Of a stretch of 64,000 nt of DNA, positions 45,801 through 54,900 are shown one piece after another. This DNA comes from Brachypodius melanocephalos (Eukaryota; Chordata; Aves; Passeriformes; Pycnonotidae). Position 1 is the first letter of the stretch; every line of letters begins with the position of its first letter. The translations under genes were made by a program, and so were the position numbers. The notes beneath the pieces are model-generated. The model saw nothing but the letters and a program-made list of their open reading frames with translations. It did no database searches and had not been told where the DNA came from. The stretch spans positions 1,420,396 through 1,484,395 of the forward strand of contig VZSR01002741.1 in NCBI GenBank assembly GCA_013398615.1, given 5' to 3'.

Positions 45801-48013
45801 GGGAGAGTGAAGTCATCCTCTTACGCCAACAAATCGCTGTGCTGTCCAGCGAGAAGAACAAAGAGCAGGAGAAGGTCACGGAGAAGGAGGTGCTGAAGCT
45901 TCAGAACGATCCCCAGCTGGAGACGGAATTCCGGATGTTGCAGGAGATCAAGGAGAGGGAGAGCGCCCTTCGGCAGAAGCACGAGGAAGAGCTCAGCTTC
46001 CTCCAGGAGAAGCTCAAGCGTCTGGAGAAGGAACGGGCCATCGCCGAGGGCAAAATCACCGTCAAGGAGGTGCTGAAGGTGGAGAAAGATTTGGCTATTG
46101 AGAGGGAGGTGAACGAGCTCCGGCGCCAGTACGAAGATGAGAAGTCCAAGGGCCGTTCCAACGAGCGGGAAAAGGCTGAGCTGATCAGGAAGATCCAGCT
46201 GCTGGAGGAGGAGAACTCCAAGGTGGTTGTTCAGGAGAAAGTGCGTGAGATTGTGCGCCCAGACCCCAAGGCTGAGAATGAAGTTGCAAACCTTCGCTTG
46301 GAGCTGGTAGAGCAGGAGAGGAGGTACCGTGGTGGGGACGAACAGCTGAAGAGCTGCCAGAATGAGCTGGCTGCTCTGAAGAACAGAGGGCCCCTGGTAG
46401 AAGTCAAAGAAGTCATTAAGGAGGTCATTAAGTACAAGAATGATCCAGAAACCGAAAAGGAGCTACAGCGACTCCGGGAGGAAATCATAGAGAGGACCGG
46501 AGCCATCGAAAGAGCTGACCTGGAGATCTATCAGCTGAAACAAGAGATACAAGCTTTGAAAGACACAAAACCTCAAGTGCAAATGAAGGAAGTCGTTCAA
46601 GAAATCCTCCAGTTTCGGGAAGACCCCAAGACTAGAGAGGAGGTAGAGTCGCTGCGAGTGCAGCTGGCAGATGAACAAATGAAGCATATTGACCTGGAGA
46701 GGGAGCGGCTTCTCCAAGAAGAAAAAGTAAGACAGAAGGAGGAAGAACTTTCCCAGGTGAAGGAGAAAGTGGTCCAGCAGGAAGTAGTGAAGTATGAGCA
46801 GGATCCTGCCTTGAAAGCTGAGGTGAACTCCTTCTCCCAGAGCATCGAGAGCGAGCTGAAGCAGATCGACGGCCTCCGCGAGGAGCTGCGCAAACTGCAG
46901 AGGAGACGCTCCGAGCTGGAGCAGCAGCTCGAGGAGCTGGAGAAGGAGAGACAGGCCCGCAGGGAGGCCGAGCTGGAGGTGCAGAGGCTCAGGATCCGCC
47001 TGAACGAGCTGGAAGAACAGGAAAGAGAAACGACAGAACGAGTGACTGTGAAACAGAAAGTGATCCTTCAGCAAGATCCCCAGCAGGAGAAGGAGCACTC
47101 CCTCCTCAAGCTGGAGTTAGAAGAAGAGAAGCACCGCAGGCAAGTCCTGCAAACCGAACTAGAAGCCCTGAGAAAGAAGCTCCTTTCTTTGGAGAAGATG
47201 GAGGTCAAGGAGAAAGTGGTCTTTTCAGAGAGTGTCCAAGTGGACAAAGGAGACACAGAGTACGAGATTCAAAAGCTGAAGAGCAACCTGGAGGAAGAAA
47301 GTAGGCGCAAGAGGGAGCTGGATGCAGATATCAACCGCCTGGAAACCAGGCTGTCCGAGGTGGAATTCAACAACTCCAAGTCCTCAAAGGAACTAGACTT
47401 GTTAAGGGAGGAAAACCACAAACTCCACCTCGAGAAACAGAACCTGCTGATGGAAACAAGGAGACTGCAATCAGAGATTGAACTCACCGCAACAGAAGCT
47501 CAGGACTTGAGAAACATGACCCACGTGGACAGTGGAATAAACCTGGACTCCAGGTTCCAAGCTTTGGAAAGAGAGTTAGAGGATCTGAAGCAATTATCCA
47601 GAGAAAAAGATGCAGAGATTGAGCAACTCCAGAATCGCCTGAAGACAGTGGCTATCAAGAGGGAGCAAAGAGAGAACCACCTGCGGCGCTCCATTGTGGT
47701 CATCGACCCCGACACAGGAAAAGAGATGTCTCCAGAGGAAGCTCACATGTTTGGCCTCATTGAATGGAGCCTGTTTGTCAAACTGAAGAGCCAGGAATGT
47801 GACTGGGAGGAGATCTCAATAAAGGGTCCCAACGGGGAATCATCTGTGATCCTCGACAGGAAGTCTGGCAGGGAGTTCTCCATCGAGGATGCGCTGAAGA
47901 GCGGGAGGCTCACCGCAGCCCAGTACGACAGTTACCTCAACAAGGAGATGTCCATACAGGAGCTGGCAGTCCTGGTGTCCGGAAGCAATTACACAGCGCT
48001 CGCTCCACTTTAG
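21666..48013 (+). CDS. PPL: Periplakin (PPL), complete, 22 coding exons
   Basis: Cytolinker of the plakin family that tethers keratin filaments to desmosomes and to the cornified envelope of epithelia. Exons, all with AG/GT borders: 21666-21727, 31319-31418, 32014-32168, 32627-32747, 33289-33414, 33716-33757, 33883-34044, 34473-34580, 35089-35184, 36138-36260, 37138-37284, 37999-38150, 38636-38733, 38966-39123, 40009-40187, 40281-40419, 41854-42047, 42374-42524, 42808-42891, 43473-43589, 44195-44287, 45329-48013. Together they are 5292 nt, 1763 residues plus stop, with phases matching at every junction. Human periplakin is 1756 residues and aligns from the N-terminal MxSLFRKRNKGKYSP to the C-terminal SIQELAVLVSG. 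The start ATG has a G at -3 and sits in a CpG-rich exon. Intron 1 is 9.6 kb. The gene converges on UBN1. Recognition rests on recalled family sequence, but identity is near certain; exact exon ends are read from splice consensus and frame. Confidence 0.97.
21848..22140. repeat. GAGGAGTGGGAACCC degenerate minisatellite in PPL intron 1
   Basis: Begins about 120 bp after the exon 1 donor. The first 125 bp are near-regular 16-18-bp units around GAGGAGTGGGAACCC; units then diverge to forms such as GAGGTGTGGGCACC until about 22140. Confidence 0.85.
22463..22486. repeat. Poly(A) run in PPL intron 1
   Basis: Twenty-four consecutive A bases apart from one G at the start of the run. No recognisable retrotransposon body precedes it, so a processed insertion is not called. 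Confidence 0.9.
24780..24965 (+). mobile_element. CR1 LINE 3' fragment in PPL intron 1
   Basis: CAGGCCCTGGCTCAGGGTGC to CTTGGAGCAACCTGAGATAG, ending AAACCATTTGATAACTTTAT. Confidence 0.82.
27108..27470 (-). mobile_element. CR1 LINE 3' fragment, antisense, in PPL intron 1
   Basis: CACAGAATCATGGAGTGGGT at the element terminus, then CCATGGGCAGGGACACCTTC, CTCTGGGCACATTGTGCCAG and CCCAATATCCCATCCATCCC. Confidence 0.85.
28342..28481. repeat. 20-bp minisatellite in PPL intron 1
   Basis: Seven tandem units around AACATCCTCATCCCAAACAC, one shortened by a few bases, with A/G variation at the two positions after CATCCC and at AACATCC/AGCATCC. Confidence 0.93.
29690..30170 (+). mobile_element. CR1 LINE 3' fragment in PPL intron 1
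   Basis: A longer copy: GAGGGGCTGGAGCGTGTCCA, AGCACCAGGAGCAGCTGAGG, GCCTGGAGAAAAGGAGGCTC, then GTGTGGATGTGGCAGCTGGG and the terminus TTCCAACCTTTACAATTCCA. Confidence 0.88.
30950..31065 (+). mobile_element. CR1 LINE 3' terminus in PPL intron 1
   Basis: Only the end is kept: GCAGGGCCAGGAGCTGATGA, TGAGTCCCTTCCAGCTCTGG and TATTCTGTGATTCT. Confidence 0.75.
31715..31875 (+). mobile_element. CR1 LINE 3' fragment in PPL intron 2
   Basis: Degenerate start, clear end: GGTGTCCCTGCCCATGGCAA, TCTTTAAGGTCCCTTCCAGC and AAACCATTCCATGATCCTGT. Confidence 0.8.
40603..40640. repeat. (AAATC)n microsatellite in PPL intron 16
   Basis: Seven to eight perfect pentamer units, ending at CCCACTTG. Confidence 0.95.
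40834..40933. other. Assembly gap, exactly 100 N
   Basis: A run of 100 N in PPL intron 16. The round number suggests a placeholder. Both flanks belong to one plus-oriented CR1 element, so the missing bases are most likely internal CR1 sequence and no PPL exon is lost: exons 16 and 17 join in frame across it. Confidence 0.98.
41020..41092. repeat. (GATTA)n expansion inside the CR1 element
   Basis: GATTAGATTACATGA units followed by perfect GATTA/TTAGA pentamers. It sits where CR1 copies normally carry a short GATTTAGATTAGATATTAGG-like segment. Confidence 0.85.
42935..43300 (-). mobile_element. CR1 LINE 3' fragment, antisense, in PPL intron 19
   Basis: CATGGGCAAGGACATCTCCC, CCAGGGGCAGCCACAGCTTC, CTGCCCTCTGGCAGTGGGAA and CCCAGTCCCTCTCCAGCTCT, the reverse of the common CR1 end. 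Confidence 0.88.
44770..45262 (+). mobile_element. CR1 LINE 3' fragment in PPL intron 21
   Basis: Well-preserved copy of about 490 bp: TTCTGGGACCCTCATGACAA, CTGGAGAAAAGGAGGCTCAG, GGAACAGGGACAGGACACGG, ending CCAACCTAAATGATTCTGTG. It stops about 65 bp before exon 22. Confidence 0.92.
45329..48013 (+). other. PPL: PPL exon 22: coiled-coil rod and C-terminal linker tail
   Basis: One 2685-nt exon encodes residues 870-1763, as the plakin rod is usually carried in a single large exon. The rod, to about residue 1650, is almost pure heptad-type sequence rich in Glu, Lys, Arg, Gln and Leu. It carries evenly spaced EV...DP motifs (see findings). The tail from about residue 1653 starts with RRSIVVIDPDTGKEMSPEE and contains LFVKLKSQECDWEEIS and KGPNGESSVI. 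This is the short linker module that periplakin keeps while lacking the larger plakin-repeat domains of desmoplakin and envoplakin; it binds keratin and vimentin in the family. The last residues GSNYTALAPL differ from and extend the human end (GQK). The TAG stop is at 48011-48013. Confidence 0.95.
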
Positions 48014-48880
48014 AAACTTCACTTCAAGAGCAGCCAGTCAGAGCTGCAGCACCTTTACAGACATCCAGATCACTGCAAAGCCTCGCCCTCCTTCGCATCT
48101 TCCAAACTGCTACAGCCTCTGCCCCGGCCATGCTATGCAGCCACACCGCTTGCTGTCACACACTGCAGAAAACACCACCAGTAGTGCAAAACATCTGCCA
48201 AACCTTCTCCCTCTCTTCTTCCCTGCCTACCAGAAAACAAGAGAAAGCCTTAGGACAGTGAAGTGCCTCAAGTCCAAAGACTCAGTAGAACCTGCAGTTC
48301 CCTCAACTCCTGCTCGCATAGTCATGTACAAAGCCGTGCCAGGAGAGAGACTGAAGGTCCAGGTGACTCCAAGGTGACCAGCAGGAGCTGTTTACATCAG
48401 CTGCGTGTTGATAAGCCAGACAGTCCCAGCGTGGACAACTGACTCAATGATGGGCTCGTCCTCTGAGAAAACCAGCTCTGTGGAAGCCAAGGTTTCAGTC
48501 CAGAATCACCATGTCAAGACCCACCACCACCATTTGTTCACCTCTGTGTCTGTGCTGCTGGGGAAGAGTGAAGGTGTACTTTGATGGCACCAGCCGTTGA
48601 TCCAGGAGGAGCATTCACACAGCCCAGAAGTCAAGGAAAAGGACATGAAGAGATGGCAGAACCACCAGACACAAGGGGTTGTGCACAGCATGCAAGGGAA
48701 CCCAATGCAGAGAGCCTCCCACAGACAGCTCCTTCCCTCGTGGTTAAAAGCTGTTATTGCTGGTGTTTTCCTGGATGGAGTTACATGCAGCTACATGTTT
48801 CATTTACTTGTGTAAGGGAATGGGGAATAGAGGGGAATTCTATTTATAGTACAAAATAAAAATGCAGTGGTTCCAATCAG
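48014..48880 (+). other. PPL 3' UTR
   Basis: Non-coding sequence after the PPL TAG, running to just past an AATAAA at 48855-48860. The following TGTGTTTAGTC (about 48884-48893) is a plausible GU-rich downstream element. The implied 3' UTR is about 0.86 kb. No CR1 or simple repeat interrupts it. Confidence 0.75.
48855..48860 (+). terminator. PPL polyadenylation signal
   Basis: Canonical AATAAA on the plus strand, 842 nt after the stop codon, followed within 25-35 nt by a GT-rich stretch. It is the only plus-strand canonical hexamer I noticed in the first kilobase after the stop. Confidence 0.75.
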
Positions 48881-49554
48881 AATGTGTTTAGTCTTTATTA
48901 ATTATGGCAGCCTCCTGATCTTTGGCTGTACAAGAACTTGCAATTTAGGAGTCAGAATTAAAAGACTAAGATTATTCATTTTAGCTTCTGGCTCTTTTCC
49001 AAGGGGGAAATTGCTGGAGCAGCATTGGAGCTGGGACTAGTAAGCAGCATTAGGTGGGAGTGAAGTGCCATAAAGCATACGACTGACTTCAGGTGCAGGA
49101 GAACAGTGGATTACACTGGGATGGTACCAGAGCCCATGCACTTCCTTTTTCCCAAATTTCAGCTAATACCCAGAGAGCTCTGATGTCCACAAAAGCAGTC
49201 ATAAGCGTTCCCTGCTTATCCCTCCTGGCTCTGGGGATTAACACCAGTATTTTACCTTTGTGAATGAAGGGATCAGGGAGGATCACACTGGTGCTCCAGG
49301 GCCTGAGCCCCACATGTCCTTTCCAGCAGAGGCCAACTTCAAGCAACAGCAGGAGCACAGGGAATGGAAAGAAACATTCCTACCCCTGCAACAGCTGTAA
49401 CACAGCTGCCTTTCACTCACCACGTAGGAGACTTTAAAACAGTCAGTAATTCATTACTCACTCGAGACACAGATGAGCATCCAAGCTACAACAGAAATTC
49501 TTGGAAACAAAGTCAGGGAACTAGAGGTAAGGAGATGGGGGAAAAAAAGCATTT
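48881..49554. other. PPL-UBN1 3' intergenic spacer
   Basis: Unique sequence between the two convergent poly(A) sites. It includes a minus-strand AATAAA at 48899-48894, so part of it may be a longer UBN1 3' UTR. No repeat or exon seen. Confidence 0.6.
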
Positions 49555-51909
49555 TGGAAAGTTTGAAACAATTTATTGAGTTGTTCTGTACAAGATTAAC
49601 AGTTTTCACACCACCCCCAGCATCTTCAGCAAGACAGTGCCAACACACATAAAAAAAATAGAATAGTAAACTGCAGCTCTTAACACCCAAAAGGGACTGC
49701 CATCCCCAGGTAAGTGCCATGGGAGCCTATCCCTCCCCATTCCATCCTGGAAGCACTGCAAGTTGCCTCACCAAGGCAGAGGTGCCAGCCTGGCTCCCCA
49801 TCAGCTGCTCTGCGTGGGCCTGCCTTGCTGCCACTCTGCTCCACACCACTCACTCATTCATTATAGCATGTAAAGAAAAAATATCCCACAGAATTTCCAC
49901 CACATAAACATTTCCCTGAGGCAAGAGGCTTCGCTAAATTCCTAGAAGGAGGGCATTCTGCTCCGGCCGCGCACACGGGGGCTCCCCAGCAGAAGCATTC
50001 AAGTGAAAGCAAAGAGAGGGAGGAGAACCAGTACCTCGAGTCACTCGCTGAGAGCCCCTGTCCTGCTGGGTGTCCCAAGCTTCCAGCTCCCAGGGGAAGG
50101 TGAAGCTGCCAAGCATCCCTCAGGACGAGGCCTTCGACAGGAACCACGCGACATCCACTGCTCAGAGTCCACCAAGAAATGCTGTGCTCGTTTTACCCAC
50201 GCGAGTTCTGTCTTTGGCTCTTTTGCTACAACCTAGGTATTTTCTGTAAACAGACCTGAAATCTGAGCTGTATCCGCTAATTTGAAGTACAATCAACTCA
50301 CTGATCTTGGGCAGTTATGTATCAGCTCAAACTGAAAACAGTCTTTCTCAGATCTTAACAAAAACCAGAGGAAACTAAAGCAGACATTTGCTGGTATCCT
50401 GGGGTCGGCATCCTTCCCCAAAGCTCGAGGAGGAAAGCTACAAGCTTTTCCTTGGAATACCAGGAAATTCTACGTGGATCAGCACTACCACTGCACACCT
50501 GGGATGTGGCTGTGGGGGCCTGAGAGAAGACAGACTGGGCAGAGCAGGAAACCAAACCTCAGAAAGCTCAGGTGGAGCTTCAGCCTGCCCTTAGCCTGAA
50601 CGGGAGTGCACAGGAGGAGTATTTAGGTCTAAAAGTTTAAAAAAATGAACAAGAAAAGACACCCCCAGTTGTAATGGTCCCTGTCCCTGCAGCTGTGCTG
50701 AGCACATGATCCTGGTGCAGGTACCACTGAGGAGAGCAGTGTTTTTCTCTGGAATTCATTTGACAGATCGTGACCTTGGTTCATCTCGCTCATTCCCTCT
50801 GCCCACCAAATTGATCCTAACTCACAACCCTAGGAAAGAATGGCTTTAGGGGAGGGCCTGGAACCCGCCTGCACATACTGGGATGAGAACTGGTGCTCCT
50901 GCTGGATTTGGGACTGTGCTCAGTCACCAGGTCACCACTGAAGTCCAGACAGTGCAGCTTTTTTTTTTTCTTTTCTGATGTGCAACCATAAAAAGCTCTA
51001 TTAAATAAACCAGAATACATTTTAAATACAGAATGATTAAAAAAGGGTTGAGGAGCACACAAAATAGGGCTGAAATGTGTGTCACTAGTCCATTCTTGCT
51101 CCACCATAAAAGGCACTGGAATTATGTCTTCTGATCCGTGTGACATGCTAAGAATGTCCCATTCAATCCAATGCACTCGATGGCAATGAGAATAAAACTG
51201 AGCAGGAAAAAAGCATCCCTTTGGAGGGAAAAAAGTCAAAAAACTCAAAAGAAGTAGCATTCTAAAAGTTGATGACTGCATCTAAAAATGTCCTTAGTAT
51301 CTAAAGAGTCTTCCTTCTCCTCCAGAGGGGAACATCAGGTGGTTCCTCAGATTCACCACACAGGAAATGTTAAATCCTCCAATTAAGTGTAGCACAGTTT
51401 TATAGTACAATTGGAAAGTTACTCAAATGTCTTCAAGAAAGCACTGGCAGTGCTAGAATTATCCAAGTAAATCCAAAGCAGAAGAAAGAAGCACCTTTCA
51501 CACCCTCCACGGGGAGACCAAGGAGGTAACTGGACTTGGAGGTACTTGGCAGCTACAGACACAGGTGGGTGGAAATCCAGTGCAGGACCACCCGAGTCTC
51601 CCTGCAAGTTCCAGCTCCTGCCAGTGCCACGGAATGCAGGAAGGGCAGCAGCAATAAAACAGTGCTACAAAAGGCTCCTCTCATCAGGGAATGGCTCAAG
51701 GTGGCCCCATGTGTGGGGCTCAGCTCTGAAAGCCTCTGAGCAGACACCCCAATGAGCTCCTCGGCGCAGTTCAGTCTCTCCAGTTGTCGTAAAAAAAAAG
51801 AAATAGGAAAAAAAAAAAGAAATCAAAAGACACAGCTGGTATCCAAAGTCCATGACCTGTTCCTCTGGGTTTTATCCTATGGGTGCTGGAGCTCCCCTCC
51901 TTGCAGGTG
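49555..51909 (-). other. UBN1 3' UTR
   Basis: About 2.35 kb of non-coding sequence follows the UBN1 stop on the minus strand. It contains several A- or T-rich runs (for example 50961-50978 and 51788-51824) but no CR1 copy, unlike the adjoining last intron, which fits a retained transcribed 3' UTR. The end is set by the minus-strand AATAAA at 49577-49572. An alternative, longer form could use another signal at 48899-48894 and would then overlap the PPL end. Confidence 0.6.
49572..49577 (-). terminator. UBN1 polyadenylation signal (probable)
   Basis: TTTATT on the plus strand, AATAAA on the minus strand. Cleavage would fall near 49550-49560. It is the first canonical minus-strand hexamer I noticed below the UBN1 stop that leaves a 3' UTR of ordinary vertebrate length. 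Confidence 0.5.
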
Positions 51910-54900
51910 TCACAATTTGCGCTGCTGTGCATTGGACCCTTTGCCATGAAGCTGAGAAGCATCTGAAAGAAAATAAAACCAGCTGGGAAGGGGGTTCAGC
52001 ACCAGCCCATGGAGGGTGAGCAGCTGGGACAGCCAGGCCTCTGCACAGAGGGAAAGACCTACCCTTCCTTCCCAGCACCAAGGAATCAGGAAGGGGATGT
52101 GCTTGGAGACATCTCCCCACTGGGAGCAGCCCTGCCTCTGAGGAAGGGACAAGGGAAGCACTGAGGGTCCCCTGGGGGCTCCCAGCAGGAGCCCCACGGC
52201 ACAATTCCAGCTGCCAGGGAACTCCTTAGCCTGTGCCCTTCTCTAAATCCACCCTGCCACATCCCCCCCTCCAGGAATCCGAAAATACATGGTGTGGTTG
52301 CCTTGCACCTACAGGTGGTTGGAAGTAACCTGTTGTACTTTTTTGCTGTTGTAACCACAGAATCACTGAGGTTGGAAAAGACCTCCAAGACCACGGAGTC
52401 CAACCTATGACCCATCCCCACCTTGTCTCCAGCCCAGAGCACTGAGTGCTTGGACACCTCCAGGGATGGGCACTCCAAACCTCCCAGGGCAGCCCCTGCC
52501 AATGCCTGACCAACCTTTCCATGCAGAAACTCCTCCTGGTTCAACCTAAACGTCCCCTGGCACAGCCTCAGGCTGTTTCCTCTTGTCCTGTCACTGGTTG
52601 TGTGGGAGAAGAGGCCAACCCCTCACCTACAAACTCCTTTCAGGTAGGGCTTTAGGTGCTTTATTAATTATTTTAAAAATTCTTTAATTAGGTGCTTTTT
52701 AAATTAAGGTTTTAGGTGCCCACTGATAGCAACAGGATCCAAGGAATCTCACCACTGATGGAACAGAAAGGAATGGATGTGGAGGAAAAGAGAAAATGCA
52801 CTGAAGAGAAAAAAAGAAAGTAAACATTTTCCAGGAGCAATTAAAACTAATTCAGAGTGTGATGAACAAATGGGAGTACTGAGACATGCAGCTAAGCAGC
52901 AGTGGCACCCAGCAGTGCAACAGCAGCCTCTCCTCCAGGCCAAGAACAGCTCCTTGCATGCAAGAGCTCAGCCCAGCACAACCCAATTCCACAGAACCAG
53001 CACCACATTCCAGCACAAGGCACCTCCACCAGCAATGGCAGCACCAACCACACAGAGGCAAGCACTGGATGCTCTTTGCTCAGAGGCTTTTGAATGAACA
53101 TGGACATAAAAGCACTTTTATTTAAGGCACCAACATTCCCTTGCATTTGCAGCAACCTCCCAGGCACCTCACAGTGTTCAAACACAGCAATGCAGCTGTG
53201 GGCAGATGTTGGCACAGCCAAACAAAGCCTGTGCCACAAAACACAGGAACTCATTTTAAGGTTATGAGGGTCACTTAAACATCTGCTGTGTTCTACAAAA
53301 TACCAGGATTGGGAATGCTCCAGGAGATGGCAGCACCAGGCTCCATCTCCAATCTTTAAGTGAAAACACCAGGTGAGAAAGCAAGTCCTTGCTGAAGCTG
53401 TATCCATGGTCAGTTTTCCTTCCCAGTGGAAGGAAATTCCCAATGGTCTTTTGTCTTCTGGCCCTACATCCTGCTGAAGACTCCATTAAAAAGTTCTTCT
53501 GTTGTAAGCCCTATGAACAACAGTGAAGTGATCACTCTGAATTCCCTCAACTAAAGGGACAAAGAGCTGCTCCTCAGTGACATGGAATACATTCCACAAG
53601 CCATGTTCAAGGTGCAATCCCTGATCTCATTCTGAGAAGTGTGATTTACAAACAGGAAGGAAGGGTCTGTCACACCAGTGATCACTGCTAGGACCTTCTT
53701 CAGCTCTACCACACCAGCATGGCACAACCCACCTCAAACTTCAGCAAAGGAAGCAAACCCAACCAATTCTTTGCATTTTCACGAGTGCACAATGCACTCT
53801 TCTTTCTTCAGCAAACAAGCATCGTGCTCGGCCATCAAGGGCATTTTATTCCATGACTCCTCCAGGAGGCTCCATGGTTATCCATGCACACAGCCACAGG
53901 ACCAGGCTAGCAATCCTAAATCAGGCTCATTTAGCCCAGGAAGATCATCCCAACAGGAGCAGATACTAAGATAATGGCACTGAAGTGCACTCAAGTGCTA
54001 AAGAACAGGCCTGAGAAAGCAGAAATAGGAGTTACCAGGGCAGCTCCCTGAAGCAGGTAAACACGATCTGCTGGCGCTGAATTTCAATCTTTTCTTACTT
54101 CTCTCTTTCTTTGGAAAACTCTTGTTTTACGCATCATTTCTGCAGGCACCAAACTGGGGCAGGAGCTGGCTTAACTGCCAAACCCTCACGTTGTGAGCAG
54201 CAAGTGGAGCAATCTGCATTTACACTACAAACTTGTCGTGAAGGTGATGCTGGCAATTAACTCAGCGCACAGACACAAGACAGTCTGGTCTGACACTTTT
54301 TATGTAGGTCACCAGGAACAAAACTCCACAGAGCTGGAATATTCATTCCAGGGCAGTCCTAGCAGGCTGTGCACAAACAGGCACAGCTTTCATCCTGGCA
54401 AGATAATGCAGAGTATCTCCAGGATCAACACTTGCTGTAAGCACTGAGGACTCATCATTCCAGAAATCACAGAATCCCAGAATGGTTTGATTGGAAGGGA
54501 CCTTAAAGCCCATCCCATTCTATCCCTTGCCATGGCAGGGACACCTTCCACCATCCCAGGCTGCTCCAAGCCCTGTCCAGCCTGACCTTGGACACTTGCA
54601 GGGATCCAGGGGCAGCCACAGCTTCTTTGGGCACCCTGTGCCAGAGCCTCTCCACCCTCACAGCCAAGAATTTCTTCCTAATCATGGAATGATTTTGGTT
54701 GAAAGGGACCTTTAAGCTCATCTTGTTCCACCCCTGCCATGGGCAGGGACAGCTTCCACCAGACCAGGTTGCTCTCAGTCCCTCACTCTGTACCTCAGAC
54801 AGGCTTTAGTGACAACCACGCAGCTGGAAAACACGGACAACCCCTTTGCTCCAGCCCTGAAGGAAGGATCTGCTGAGATAGAGGGAGACTCACAAGGCAG

